NCBI GenBank assembly: GCA_025350645.1
Contig: JANXXM010000146.1
Coordinates: 1 to 63,070, forward strand
DNA: 63,070 nucleotides
Direction of reading: 5' to 3'
Source: Ferruginibacter sp.
Lineage (GTDB): Bacteria; Bacteroidota; Bacteroidia; Chitinophagales; Chitinophagaceae
A model generated the notes under the pieces. It was not told the DNA's origin and did no database searches. It worked only from the letters and a program-made list of their open reading frames with translations. Position 1 is the stretch's first letter. The number at the start of each line of letters is the position of its first letter. Below are positions 1 to 8,841 of this stretch, piece by piece. Position numbers and translations under genes: made by a program.

Positions 1-140
1 CAAAAGCGAAATAAAAGTGCGGGATAATAATCCCTTTGCGGAGGAGTTTAATTTTGTTATCTAAATAGGTTATAACACAGGCTGCAAAGAAAAAAAATTA
101 ATGAGCCTATTAAAATAAACATTATTTAAAAATATTTTAA

Positions 141-205
141 AAATGCAAAAAAACCAACAACAAAAAGAGTTACCGAAAAAAATACCTATTTCTTCTTTTT
201 AATAA
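141..205 (+). repeat. Direct repeat copy 1 in the cysK leader
   Basis: This copy begins AAATGCAA and contains AGTTACCGAA at 168-177, followed by AAATACCTATT and a T-rich tail. The second copy, 223-285, has the same order of blocks with a 3-base length difference in the left half. The family is not recognised. It may be a decayed interspersed element or a paired regulatory site for cysK. Confidence 0.6.
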
Positions 206-222
206 TTTTAGTTTAATAATTT

Positions 223-285
223 AAATGCAATGACCTAACAAAAAAAAGTTACCGAAGCAAATACGTATTCCTTTTTTTCTTTTTG
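223..285 (+). repeat. Direct repeat copy 2 in the cysK leader
   Basis: This copy begins AAATGCAA at 223 and contains AGTTACCGAA at 247-256, then AAATACGTATT and a T-rich tail. The shared core lies 79 bases after that of copy 1. Its right end is about 70 bases before the cysK start codon. Confidence 0.6.
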
Positions 286-358
286 ATACGCTTAACTAAA
301 CACAACAATCCAACCAAAAACAAAGAAAATAATTTTTATAAAATGTAAAATGAATTAA

Positions 359-1270
359 ATGAAAGCAAATAATATTTTAGAAACGATTGGTAATACTCCG
401 CATGTAAAAATAAATAAGCTCTATAGCAGCGATTATGAAGTGTGGATAAAACTGGAGAAAAATAACCCTGGCGCAAGTATAAAAGACAGAATAGGGCTGG
501 CAATGATAGAAGATGCAGAAGCAAAAGGCTTGCTAAAAAAAGACAGCATAATTATAGAACCTACCAGTGGCAACACGGGTATAGGGCTTGCATTGGTAGC
601 CGCTGTAAAAGGTTATAAAATTATATTGGTGATGCCGGAAAGTATGAGTGTGGAAAGAAGAAAAATAATGCAGGCTTATGGTGCAGAATTTGTACTTACA
701 CCAAGAGAGAAAGGCATGAAAGGTGCTGTTGATGCGGCTAATGAACTTGCAGAAACTACCCCCAACTCCTGGGTGCCCAGGCAATTTGATAACCCTGCAA
801 ACAGTGAAGTACACCGAAAAACAACTGCATTGGAAATATTAAGTGATTTTCCGAACGGGTTGGATTATATGATAACCGGTGTAGGAACAGGCGGGCATAT
901 AACTGGAGTAGCAGAAATTTTAAAAGAACATTTTCCAGGTTTAAAAGTGTTTGCAGTAGAGCCAGAACTATCGCCACTGCTAAGCGGGGGCTCAGCCGGG
1001 CCACACCCTTTGCAGGGGCTGGGTGCAAATTTTATTCCTTCTGTTTTAAACAGAACAATTTTAGATGGTGTAATACAAGTAGGCAAAGATGAAGCTTATG
1101 CTTATGCACTAAGATCTGCAAAAGAAGAAGGAATTTTTATTGGAGTATCATCTGGCGCATCACTTGCTGCAGTAGCAAAAAAACTGGCCGATATACCTAA
1201 AGGATCTAAAATTCTAACCTTTTGTTATGATACCGGAGAAAGATATCTAAGTGTGGAAGGATTATTTTGA
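359..1270 (+). CDS. cysK: Cysteine synthase A (O-acetylserine sulfhydrylase)
   Basis: This PLP enzyme makes L-cysteine from O-acetylserine and sulfide in the cytoplasm. The 303 residues match the usual length of the family. The PLP-binding lysine is K42 in [10 protein letters not shown]. The substrate loop [12 protein letters not shown], the phosphate-binding GTGGHITG and the late GVSSGAS motif are all present. The ATG at 359 gives the expected N-terminus, starting just before the ETIGNTP motif. The gene stands alone on the plus strand, with no cysE in the window. It ends at a strong hairpin shared with the convergent pseudouridine synthase operon. Regulation is unknown, but a duplicated element lies in the leader. 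Confidence 0.95.
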   Translation: MKANNILETIGNTPHVKINKLYSSDYEVWIKLEKNNPGASIKDRIGLAMIEDAEAKGLLKKDSIIIEPTSGNTGIGLALVAAVKGYKIILVMPESMSVERRKIMQAYGAEFVLTPREKGMKGAVDAANELAETTPNSWVPRQFDNPANSEVHRKTTALEILSDFPNGLDYMITGVGTGGHITGVAEILKEHFPGLKVFAVEPELSPLLSGGSAGPHPLQGLGANFIPSVLNRTILDGVIQVGKDEAYAYALRSAKEEGIFIGVSSGASLAAVAKKLADIPKGSKILTFCYDTGERYLSVEGLF

Positions 1271-1298
1271 CACAGGTGTCTTTTAAAAAGAAACATTA

Positions 1299-1338
1299 AA
1301 AGAAAACAAAGCAAATCTTAGCATGCTTTGTTTTCTTT
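1299..1338. terminator. Bidirectional intrinsic terminator between cysK and the pseudouridine synthases
   Basis: A perfect 15-bp stem pairs 1299-1313 with 1324-1338 around a 10-base loop. The stem is A-rich on one arm and T-rich on the other, so it can act on both strands of this convergent junction. Confidence 0.85.
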
Positions 1339-1353
1339 ATAAATAAAACCTGT

Positions 1354-2070
1354 TTATACTTTTTTTAACTGCTTCATCAGTGCACGAAATTCTTTTGGCG
1401 CTTCCGCCTGCAGTTCTACTTTTATACCATTAATATCTTCAAAAATAAGTTTATAGGAGTGCAGGGCTAGGCGGCTTATCATGGGTCTTTCTTCAGCATC
1501 ATGCCTGCCAGGTTTATAACTTTTTTTTATGGCAGATAGCAACACTGGTTTACCATCTCCATATAAAGCATCGCATACAAGCGGGTTGCCGGTATGTTTG
1601 CTGTGAAGCCTTATTTGATGGGTGCGACCGGTATGCAGCCTAAAACTTACCAGCGAAAAATATTTATTTTCTTCCAGTACTTCATAGCCAGTTTGCGATG
1701 GCTTACCACTGCGATGTACGGTCATCATTCCCTTTCGGGTAAGGTGGTCTGTAACGGGTGCATTTATCAGTCCTTGTTTTTCTGGCATACTTCCCAGCAC
1801 AATACCGAGGTAATATTTTTCTACCCTGCGCTCTTCAAATATTTTAGAAAGATATTTATGTGTAGTTTCTGTTTTTGCAAATAATACCAGCCCGCTGGTA
1901 TCTTTATCTAGCCGGTGCACGGTAAATATGCTGCCATACTTTTCAATTAAAAATTCTTTTAAAGATTTTTCGCTTTGCTCCCGGTCTGGTATGGTAAGCA
2001 TACCGCTGGGTTTATCTATTGCTACAAAATCATCGTTCTCGAATATTATATTGTATCTACTTTTTGCCAA
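1354..2070 (-). CDS. RluA-family pseudouridine synthase
   Basis: This enzyme isomerises uridine to pseudouridine in structured RNA (rRNA or tRNA). It is 238 residues long and has only the catalytic domain, with no S4 domain. The family signature HRLDKDTSG is at residues 52-60, with the catalytic aspartate at D55. HTGRTHQIRLH and a DALYGD-type motif follow, as expected for RluA/RluC/RluD/TruC relatives. The exact target position cannot be read from sequence. Its start overlaps the 3' end of the upstream RsuA-family gene by 14 bases, so the two are probably cotranscribed and translationally coupled. The start codon (ATG, 2070) lies in that overlap. Confidence 0.88.
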   Translation of the reverse strand: MAKSRYNIIFENDDFVAIDKPSGMLTIPDREQSEKSLKEFLIEKYGSIFTVHRLDKDTSGLVLFAKTETTHKYLSKIFEERRVEKYYLGIVLGSMPEKQGLINAPVTDHLTRKGMMTVHRSGKPSQTGYEVLEENKYFSLVSFRLHTGRTHQIRLHSKHTGNPLVCDALYGDGKPVLLSAIKKSYKPGRHDAEERPMISRLALHSYKLIFEDINGIKVELQAEAPKEFRALMKQLKKV

Positions 2071-3319
2071 TGCTGTTATTTTGATGTTTCTTTTTCTCCG
2101 AATGGGTTTTAAATTTTCTCGGCTTTGGTATTTTTATTTCTTTTTCTCTTTTCGGTTTTTCAGGTACTACTGGTGCTGTAAATTTTTTCTTTGCAGCAGG
2201 TTTTTTTTCTTTTATTATTTTCTCGCCCAGTGCTTCTGCTATTTCTTCGTTGGTATAATCCCTTCCTTTTAATTTATCTGGATTGCGTACATTTTTTTGC
2301 TCTGTAACTGGCAAAATTGCTTCTGCGTTTTTACCTGTTTTTTTCCTGGATTCATTAAGGTATTTAAGCACCCGAATTTCTTTATCACTTAGGTATCGCC
2401 ATTTGCTGCGCTCTACATTTTTTTTTGTGAGTCCGGCATACATCACCCTGTCCAATCCCTTTACGTCGTAGCCAAGGCTTTCAAAAATGCGGCGCACAAT
2501 CCTGTTTCTGCCACTATGAATTTCTATGCCAATTACCGATTTATCTTTTGCATCTGCATAAGCCAGGCTATCTACAAAAATTTGACCGTCTTCTAAAATT
2601 AAACCTGATAGTATTTTATCAAAATCTGATTTTGTAAGTTGCTTGTCCAGTTTTACCTCATAAATTTTTTTTATCTCATAGCTGGGGTGTGATAGCTTTT
2701 GGGTAAGGTCACCATCATTCGTAAGCAGCAGTACACCTGAGGTGTTTCTGTCTAATCTGCCTACAGGATATACTCTTTCTGCAGTTGCTCTTTGTATAAG
2801 CTGGAGTACCGTTTTTCTGCCCTGCGGGTCATCCGTTGTGGTTATATAATCTTTGGGTTTATTTAATAAAATATATACCAGGTTTTTAGTGATAAATAAT
2901 TTTTTACCATTATAAATAACTTCATCTGACGGCTGCACTTTGTAGCCCGGCTCTTTGGCTATTTCCCCATTTACTTTTACAGTTCCATCTGCAATATGCG
3001 TTATAGCATCTCTGCGGGAGCATATACCACAATGCGCCAAAAATTTATTTAATGGCATGGCTATGTCAGTAGTTACAGTATTTTTATGGGTAGCGGGTGT
3101 GGCATTTTTTGCAGTAGTAATATCGTTTTTTGCAACAATGGCTTTTTCTTTTACCGGGGTGCCACGCTTGGCCATGCGGGCTTTGTATTCATCTGCTTTT
3201 ATCTGGTCAAAAAAAGCACGTTTATCTTTGCGGGCCTGCTTTTTCTCCTGCCGTATTTCTTCTTTTACTACGCTGTTCTTCTTCGGGTTTATAAATTTTT
3301 TAAAAGGATCCTGTCCCAT
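2057..3319 (-). CDS. RsuA/RluB-family pseudouridine synthase with basic N- and C-terminal extensions
   Basis: This is a pseudouridine synthase probably acting on large or small subunit rRNA. A Lys-rich extension (residues ~1-86) precedes an S4 RNA-binding domain (~88-145, starting MPLNKFLAHCGICSRR). The catalytic domain has GRLDRNTSG with the catalytic aspartate at D190. The last ~90 residues are a Lys/Pro-rich disordered tail. At 420 residues it is much longer than the ~240-290 of E. coli RsuA/RluB. Long charged extensions are familiar in Bacteroidota homologues, so this is probably not an assembly artefact. It is the first gene of a two-gene operon with the RluA-family enzyme. Confidence 0.88.
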   Translation of the reverse strand: MGQDPFKKFINPKKNSVVKEEIRQEKKQARKDKRAFFDQIKADEYKARMAKRGTPVKEKAIVAKNDITTAKNATPATHKNTVTTDIAMPLNKFLAHCGICSRRDAITHIADGTVKVNGEIAKEPGYKVQPSDEVIYNGKKLFITKNLVYILLNKPKDYITTTDDPQGRKTVLQLIQRATAERVYPVGRLDRNTSGVLLLTNDGDLTQKLSHPSYEIKKIYEVKLDKQLTKSDFDKILSGLILEDGQIFVDSLAYADAKDKSVIGIEIHSGRNRIVRRIFESLGYDVKGLDRVMYAGLTKKNVERSKWRYLSDKEIRVLKYLNESRKKTGKNAEAILPVTEQKNVRNPDKLKGRDYTNEEIAEALGEKIIKEKKPAAKKKFTAPVVPEKPKREKEIKIPKPRKFKTHSEKKKHQNNSIGKK

Positions 3320-3544
3320 AATGTGTAAGTTTATTGCTGTTTTCCAACAGTAGATGAAGGATAAAGATAAATATTATACAGCGGTCTCTACTTGATTATA
3401 TTTATAAGAATAATTTAAGTTGAAAAATGTTCCCTTACACAAGCTAGTCAAAATTCTTTTTTTATGAGCTATAGTGTGCGCTAAAAAAGATTGCAGTGGT
3501 TAGCAGGTTCAATGTTTAAGAAAGATAATTGCCTGGCTCTTAGT

Positions 3545-3584
3545 CAAAAAAGAAAACCGGCAAATGATGTAAACCATCTGCCAG
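3545..3584 (-). terminator. Probable terminator after the 1140-residue outer-membrane protein
   Basis: On the minus strand a hairpin with two mismatches (arms about 3584-3575 and 3566-3557) is followed by a T-rich run at 3556-3545. It lies just after the stop codon at 3610. Confidence 0.6.
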
Positions 3585-3609
3585 CTTTATAACCAAAGAA
3601 ATAGTAATT

Positions 3610-6600
3610 TTAAAAATCTAGCCCTAAAGAAAAATAGGTAACGGGTTTGCCTTTAAAGAAACCACTCATAGGCCAGCCAGCATCAAACTTTACAAAGTAA
3701 CCAAATAATGTGCTTCTTGCACCAAAGCCATAGCCTCCAGCAAACGGTCCTATACCTCCTGCTTTTAATTTTACAACTACATCTTGTGACTGTGTTGCAA
3801 AAATGGTTTCTGGTCTGCGAATGCCCTTGTAGCCACCGTTCCAGGCTGTGCCAAGATCTATAAATTGTGTAATTTGAAAATTACGTATGAAGGCATTATT
3901 TATTGTTTTATCAAAAATAGTAGTAAACACCGGGAGGCGAAATTCGCTGTTTATTACCAATGCATTATTACCACTTGCAAGGTTTTGTATATAACCACGC
4001 ATGTTTACTGCAAGGCTTTCAAAAGCATAATCCACATCATCAGCAGGAGGGTTATTGGTATTAAAATAGCGGTCTTTTCCGTTTTTCTTATTGCCACCAA
4101 ACATAAGCCAACCATCTACACCACCTAGGTAATATACCAGTTTTTGGTTACCAAAACTAAAATCCCCTGCAGCTCTTGCTGCCCAAATAAAGTTTTTGTA
4201 TATCGGGTAATAAAACCTTGCATCAAAACCAAGGTTGTAGGTAGTGGGACCATCAGCAAATTTTACACCACTTACCTGCCGGTTCCAGTCTGCATATACC
4301 TTTCCTCTAAAGCCCTCCCAGATGTTGTTTGCCGGGGAAACAGCATCATCCCACACAAACTCTGCATGGGTAATGGAATACAATGTGCGGCTGTTGTTAA
4401 ACAACAAACTTTGCGGAAAATTAGCATTTACATTTAATACCGTATTATCCGATCTTATACCTGCGGAAAGCCGTACACTTTTCACCACATCTAGCGGGTA
4501 CGAAATATTAGCCTGGTAAATATTGGTAAATGTTTTACCATCAAGCCCTGTGTTTCCAAAACCAACCTGCTGGCTATTTCGGTAATAGGTAAGCCCCCAG
4601 TCTATTCTGCGTTTTAGGTTTTGATAGTTCAACAGCCATTCATTATCTTTTAAATTAGTGCCAATCTTAAAGCCACCATTTATTTTTATATCTTCCATAA
4701 GATCTGATGTGCCCAGCCTTATTAGCCCGTTTAATGGTGTATTGCTGCCTAGCATTATTGGTCCTTGCCCGCCATTATAAGGCTGGTACCTGTTTACCAA
4801 TACTGCATTGGAAAAAGCAGCAGAGCCATAATCTGCAGAAAACTTTTTAGGTTTATAGGGATATAATCGGGCATTCTTCAACACATCTGTTTCTTCATTG
4901 TTATCTTCCAGTTTTGTAACAGGATTTATTTTTTTTGCAGCTTTTGCACTGGTATCTTTTTCAAATTCTGTCTGAAAAAAATCATCCTGTTTTTTTGTAC
5001 TATCTGCTGGTTGTAAAGGTGCAGGATTGGTTCCGTTTGTGGTTGCAGGTTTTACTGTTGTAAGTCTGCTTTCTCTGCGTAATTTTTTTTCGTATTCAGT
5101 AGGTTGTGCGGTTATATTTCTGCGATTAAGCGTATTCTCATCTATTTTTAATTTATATAAAACCTTTTCATCGCTCTGCTGTGTTACTTCGCTCATTTGA
5201 TTATTATCGCCCGCTATACGGGTTTCTGCAAGAGCGCTGGGGTAGTTGGTAAGCGGAAAAGTATAAGCAGAATCTTCGGTAACGGAGACCACTGCTACTG
5301 AATCAATATCTGTTTTTTTGTACACACGCAAGGTGCTGTCTACATCCTTTTGCGAAGGATTTCTTAGTATATCATCGCCAATTAATACTAAAGTATCCAG
5401 CCCAGCTTTTTTTGTGGTAAAAAATCCTGCATAGCGGTTTTTAATGCCATTTTCATCGCTCACAAATGTAAAGTGCGTACCGTTGTATTGCATAGGAAAG
5501 CGTGCATCTCCATACTTTAAATTGGTGAGTTGTGTTATTTGATTTAGCTCCGGCTTATCACCAAAATCTGTTATTAAAAAAACATTATAACGATTGTTGC
5601 TGGGCAGCGATGTATCGCCGCCTTTTGTAAATGCATTTGGCCTGTTGCTGCTAAAGATAATGCCGGTTTTGTTGGGGAAAGCTACAAACGATGCATCCAG
5701 GTCATCATATACATCATTGGTAATTTTTTGTATTTTTTCTCTTTCTATGGCAAAAGTATAAATATCTGCATGGCCATTTTTTACAGCGGATATTAATAGC
5801 GTGCGGCTATCCAGCATATATTTTATATCCTGTATCTGGTCAAAATTTTCTGTAAGGTCAAAAGTGCTTTTCTTAAAATTAGAAAGCGCATCGTAAATAA
5901 ATAATTTTAATTTTCCTTCGGTACTATATGCTACGGCAAACCTTGTGCCTTTGGGGTCCCATGCCATTATAGGATAGCTTGGGTTTATTTCGGATCCTAA
6001 TGATCTTACGCCATATTTTAAAATAGTTTTGTTTTCGAAACCCTCATTTAATAGCACTCTTACTACGCCTTTTTTAAATTGTGTAACTACATAAGAGTTG
6101 TTCTTTTTATTAGGATTTACATTAAACCTGTAATAATTTAAACGCTTGCTAATGTCGTACCCGTCTATATAATTTCCTTTGGGATAAGCCTTGCGGCGGC
6201 TTATATCCTTGTAGTATTTATCATCCTGGTATTCCATAAACTCTGCCTGGAGCGCTTTAAATTTAAGCTTGGTAATTTGCCTGCTTGCTTTATCTAAATT
6301 TTTATACACCCTTGCCAGGTAAAGAAAATAAGTAACATTTTCTTTTTTGTATTTTTCTTCAATATAATACCAAAAAGCATGGCCGGCCAAAAGTGGATTT
6401 GCAAAAGCAAATTTTGAAAACTTGTTATAATTACTGCTCAGTATTTCACTTTTAAGCTGGTCGTCCAGGTCGGTACTCCAGTTTTCGCCAAGGTATTCTA
6501 CATAGCCATCTGTAAGCCACTTTGGGAGGTCCAGTAAAGTCTGGTTGCCGGCAACTTCGCCAAGATCATCGCCAAATAATACGTTTTGAGTAATAACACT

Positions 6601-7032
6601 TCCTATGCCCTGCCGTATTTGCCTTTTTAAATTGTAATGATTGGCATCATAATAAACAACCATTTTATTGTTTACAAGCCTCGTTACATTACCAGTATTC
6701 AGCAGGTCTGTTTCCAGCCCTATGTTACTTTGCTGCTTATCTGCATATTCATTGTAAAGCACAATATTTGCCCGCCGCTGCAGGCTATACTCTGCTGCGG
6801 CTTCAATTTGCGGCAATTCTTTTTCCGCACTTTGTGCTACAAATTTTGCCAGCTCCTGTCCGCCATTATAAAAATAAACATTAAAGTTTTTTGTTTGGTA
6901 GTACTGCCATTTAAACTTTTTGTACTGTATTCTGTTTTTGCCAAATGTAACGGCATTTACCTGGGCAGTGCTTACTAATGCGGGGAGAAGGGAGATTACC
7001 GAAATGAAAAATAATTTGCTGTACTTTGCCAT
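3610..7032 (-). CDS. Large outer-membrane protein: peptidase-MA-like N-terminus, TolB-like propeller, BamA-like barrel
   Basis: A signal peptide (about 23 residues, ending VSTAQ) marks export. Residues ~40-270 resemble peptidase-MA-like (gluzincin) domains, including the downstream LPKWLTDGYVEYLGE segment. The zinc motif HExxH is absent where it is expected, being replaced by RQGIGSVITQ. Residues ~340-560 carry beta-propeller repeats of TolB/WD40 type (for example MAWDPKGTRFAVAY and FSSNRPN). From ~750 to the C-terminal aromatic residue (LGLDF) the sequence looks like a BamA/TamA-type barrel, with NSEFRLPVF and IDLGTAWNG. The likely location is the outer membrane with periplasmic propeller and pseudo-peptidase. 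Its function is not known; a role in envelope biogenesis or transport is inference. It is a single gene with its own terminator. Confidence 0.75.
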   Translation of the reverse strand: MAKYSKLFFISVISLLPALVSTAQVNAVTFGKNRIQYKKFKWQYYQTKNFNVYFYNGGQELAKFVAQSAEKELPQIEAAAEYSLQRRANIVLYNEYADKQQSNIGLETDLLNTGNVTRLVNNKMVVYYDANHYNLKRQIRQGIGSVITQNVLFGDDLGEVAGNQTLLDLPKWLTDGYVEYLGENWSTDLDDQLKSEILSSNYNKFSKFAFANPLLAGHAFWYYIEEKYKKENVTYFLYLARVYKNLDKASRQITKLKFKALQAEFMEYQDDKYYKDISRRKAYPKGNYIDGYDISKRLNYYRFNVNPNKKNNSYVVTQFKKGVVRVLLNEGFENKTILKYGVRSLGSEINPSYPIMAWDPKGTRFAVAYSTEGKLKLFIYDALSNFKKSTFDLTENFDQIQDIKYMLDSRTLLISAVKNGHADIYTFAIEREKIQKITNDVYDDLDASFVAFPNKTGIIFSSNRPNAFTKGGDTSLPSNNRYNVFLITDFGDKPELNQITQLTNLKYGDARFPMQYNGTHFTFVSDENGIKNRYAGFFTTKKAGLDTLVLIGDDILRNPSQKDVDSTLRVYKKTDIDSVAVVSVTEDSAYTFPLTNYPSALAETRIAGDNNQMSEVTQQSDEKVLYKLKIDENTLNRRNITAQPTEYEKKLRRESRLTTVKPATTNGTNPAPLQPADSTKKQDDFFQTEFEKDTSAKAAKKINPVTKLEDNNEETDVLKNARLYPYKPKKFSADYGSAAFSNAVLVNRYQPYNGGQGPIMLGSNTPLNGLIRLGTSDLMEDIKINGGFKIGTNLKDNEWLLNYQNLKRRIDWGLTYYRNSQQVGFGNTGLDGKTFTNIYQANISYPLDVVKSVRLSAGIRSDNTVLNVNANFPQSLLFNNSRTLYSITHAEFVWDDAVSPANNIWEGFRGKVYADWNRQVSGVKFADGPTTYNLGFDARFYYPIYKNFIWAARAAGDFSFGNQKLVYYLGGVDGWLMFGGNKKNGKDRYFNTNNPPADDVDYAFESLAVNMRGYIQNLASGNNALVINSEFRLPVFTTIFDKTINNAFIRNFQITQFIDLGTAWNGGYKGIRRPETIFATQSQDVVVKLKAGGIGPFAGGYGFGARSTLFGYFVKFDAGWPMSGFFKGKPVTYFSLGLDF

Positions 7033-7105
7033 ACTAAAATTTACTATTAAGTCTTAAAATTAATCCATTAGAGCTTACAATTAAAATCAATTTAAAATAC
7101 TCCGG

Positions 7106-7744
7106 ATGTTAAAAATAAAATCTTTCGAATTTAGTCCAATTCAAGAAAACACCTACCTGCTTTACAATGAATTTAACGACTGCATTATTATAGACCCCGG
7201 TTGTTATTTTGATGCCGAAAAGGAAGCGCTTGTCGCTTTTGTTTCTGACAATTTTTTAAAACCTGTGTTACTTTTAAATACCCATTGCCACCTGGATCAT
7301 GTTTTTGGAAATAAATTCTTAGCAGAAAAATACAACCTTACACTGCATATACACGAGCAGGAAAAAATGCTACTGGATTATGCACCCACCAGCGGGCTTA
7401 CTTATGGTATGCCATTTGATAATTACGCAGGTGAAATAATTTATTTGCAGCCTGGTAATAGTATTAAGATGGGAGAAGATGCGCTACAAATATTATTTAC
7501 ACCCGGCCATAGCCCGGGGAGCCTTAGTTTCTTTAGCCCGAAAGATGGATTTGTAATAAGCGGCGATACATTGTTTAAAAACAGTGTGGGCCGTAGCGAT
7601 TTGCCGGGCGGCAACCACGATATTTTAATAAAAAGTATAAAAGAGATATTGCTTCCTTTGCCAGCAAATACCATTGTTTATAGCGGGCATGGGCCTGTAA
7701 CTAACATTGGAGCTGAGGCGGGGAATAATCCGTATTTAAAATAA
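7106..7744 (+). CDS. MBL-fold hydrolase, glyoxalase-II-like
   Basis: This is a cytoplasmic metallo-beta-lactamase-fold hydrolase of 212 residues. The metal site is complete: H60, H62, D64 and H65 in NTHCHLDH, H135 in TPGHSPGS, D154 in SGDTLF and H195 in YSGHGP. The short length lacks the C-terminal helical domain of true glyoxalase II, as in the YcbL-type single-domain proteins. A thioester substrate is likely but unproven. It is divergent from the large outer-membrane protein gene (gap 73 bases) and ends before a strong shared terminator. Confidence 0.85.
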   Translation: MLKIKSFEFSPIQENTYLLYNEFNDCIIIDPGCYFDAEKEALVAFVSDNFLKPVLLLNTHCHLDHVFGNKFLAEKYNLTLHIHEQEKMLLDYAPTSGLTYGMPFDNYAGEIIYLQPGNSIKMGEDALQILFTPGHSPGSLSFFSPKDGFVISGDTLFKNSVGRSDLPGGNHDILIKSIKEILLPLPANTIVYSGHGPVTNIGAEAGNNPYLK

Positions 7745-7809
7745 AAGCTGGCAACCAGAAATTACCATAAAATTAAGGGGATGAAGCAAGCAGATTTTTA
7801 AAAAATAAA

Positions 7810-7914
7810 CATTAAGACCATTAAGAAATAAAAGTCATTAAGAAACTAAAATCATTAAGGAATGAGAACAACGGAAGGAAAATTTAATGTCATTGATTTT
7901 TCACAATCTTAATG
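7810..7914. repeat. Short degenerate CATTAAG repeat cluster
   Basis: Exact CATTAAG copies start at 7810, 7819, 7836 and 7853, so the last three are spaced 17 bases apart. An inverted copy (CTTAATG) lies at 7908-7914. The bases between copies are A-rich. The function is unknown. Confidence 0.65.
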
Positions 7915-7935
7915 GTAAAAAATAAGCATAATATG

Positions 7936-7978
7936 AAAATAAGAAAGAGCTGCATTTTCTGCAGCTCTTTCTTATTTT
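7936..7978. terminator. Strong bidirectional terminator
   Basis: A perfect 19-bp stem (7936-7954 with 7960-7978) closes a 5-base loop TTTTC. The outer arms are A-rich and T-rich, so it serves both the hydrolase gene (+) and the zinc-ribbon gene (-). Confidence 0.92.
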
Positions 7979-8061
7979 TATCCTAATGTGTTATGTTAAT
8001 AAAAAAATATTTATTTGAATTTGTAAATAATGATTTGGCAAGTTATTGACCATTCAATTCA

Positions 8062-8817
8062 TTATTTTACTTCTATGGCATCATTCAAATCATTATCCAC
8101 CAAAATTCTGCCACAGTTTTCGCAAACCATTATCTTTTTACGAAGTTTAATTTCACTTTGCTTTTGTGGAGGAATAGCATGGAAACAACCGCCGCAGCTA
8201 TCTCTTTCTACTGGTACAACAGATAAACCGTTGCGGTAGTTATTGCGAATACGATCGTAACCCACCAATAAGCGTTCTTCTACATGAGCCCTCGCTTCTT
8301 CTGCATCTTTTTTATAATGTTTCTCTTCTTTTTCAGTTTCACTTATTATTTTTTCCAGCTCATTTTTTTTACCGCTAAGATTAGCTTCTTTAGTAGCTAT
8401 AGCTCTTTTGGCACTTTCTAAAGCTCTTGCTTTGTCACCAATTTCTTCATTGGCATCTTTAATATGTTTTTCAGCAAGTTTTTCTTCCAGTTGCTGCATT
8501 TCTATTTCTTTATTAATAGCATCAAACTCACGGCTGTTCTTTACATTTTCACTTTGTTTTTCATATTTGGCTATAAGCCCCTGCGCCTCAGTAATAGCGG
8601 CTTTGCGCTGATCTATAAATTCGGTAATACCATTCACTTCTTCTTCCACACGGGTAAGGCGGGCATGTAATCCTTCTACCTCATCTTCAAGGTCCTTCAC
8701 TTCCATTGGCAATTCGCCCTGAAGAATTTTTATTTCGTCTAATTTGCTGTCTATCTTTTGCAAACGGATCAGAGAAGTCAATTTTTCTTCAACCGAAAAT
8801 TCTTTTACTGCTGCCAT
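8062..8817 (-). CDS. Coiled-coil protein with C-terminal C4 zinc ribbon
   Basis: A long alpha-helical coiled coil spans residues ~10-180, rich in Glu, Lys and Ala. A C-terminal zinc ribbon follows, with ligands C208, C211, C232 and C235. This is the architecture of the widespread zf-RING_7/C4-type family found next to Nif3-like genes. A role in nucleic-acid or protein binding is assumed for the family but not defined. It lies 24 bases downstream of the Nif3-like gene on the same strand, so the pair probably forms an operon. The length (251) is normal. Confidence 0.85.
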   Translation of the reverse strand: MAAVKEFSVEEKLTSLIRLQKIDSKLDEIKILQGELPMEVKDLEDEVEGLHARLTRVEEEVNGITEFIDQRKAAITEAQGLIAKYEKQSENVKNSREFDAINKEIEMQQLEEKLAEKHIKDANEEIGDKARALESAKRAIATKEANLSGKKNELEKIISETEKEEKHYKKDAEEARAHVEERLLVGYDRIRNNYRNGLSVVPVERDSCGGCFHAIPPQKQSEIKLRKKIMVCENCGRILVDNDLNDAIEVK

Positions 8818-8841
8818 AATTTATGTTGTATTTATTAATTT

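Larger units (their letters stand above)
1..358. other. AT-rich intergenic leader upstream of cysK
   Basis: No convincing coding frame is visible in this stretch, which is very A/T-rich with long poly-A and poly-T runs. It holds two imperfect copies of a ~65-base element, annotated separately. Short ATG-stop pairs occur just before the cysK start (ATG TAA at 342 and ATG AAT TAA near 350) and look incidental. The gene to the left of the window is not visible. Confidence 0.6.
7745..8061. other. Non-coding gap with CATTAAG repeats and a terminator
   Basis: No gene is visible. The stretch holds four direct CATTAAG copies, one inverted copy and a 19-bp terminator hairpin, annotated separately. 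It separates two convergent genes. Confidence 0.7.

Noticed and set aside
1..60. Similarity between the window start and 62886-62930 (ATAATAATC ... GCGGAG)
   Set aside because: Only short blocks match with differing spacing; likely chance in A/T-rich DNA.
7106..7744. MBL-fold protein as a beta-lactamase
   Set aside because: The motif spacing fits glyoxalase II-like hydrolases and there is no signal peptide, so a resistance role is not supported.
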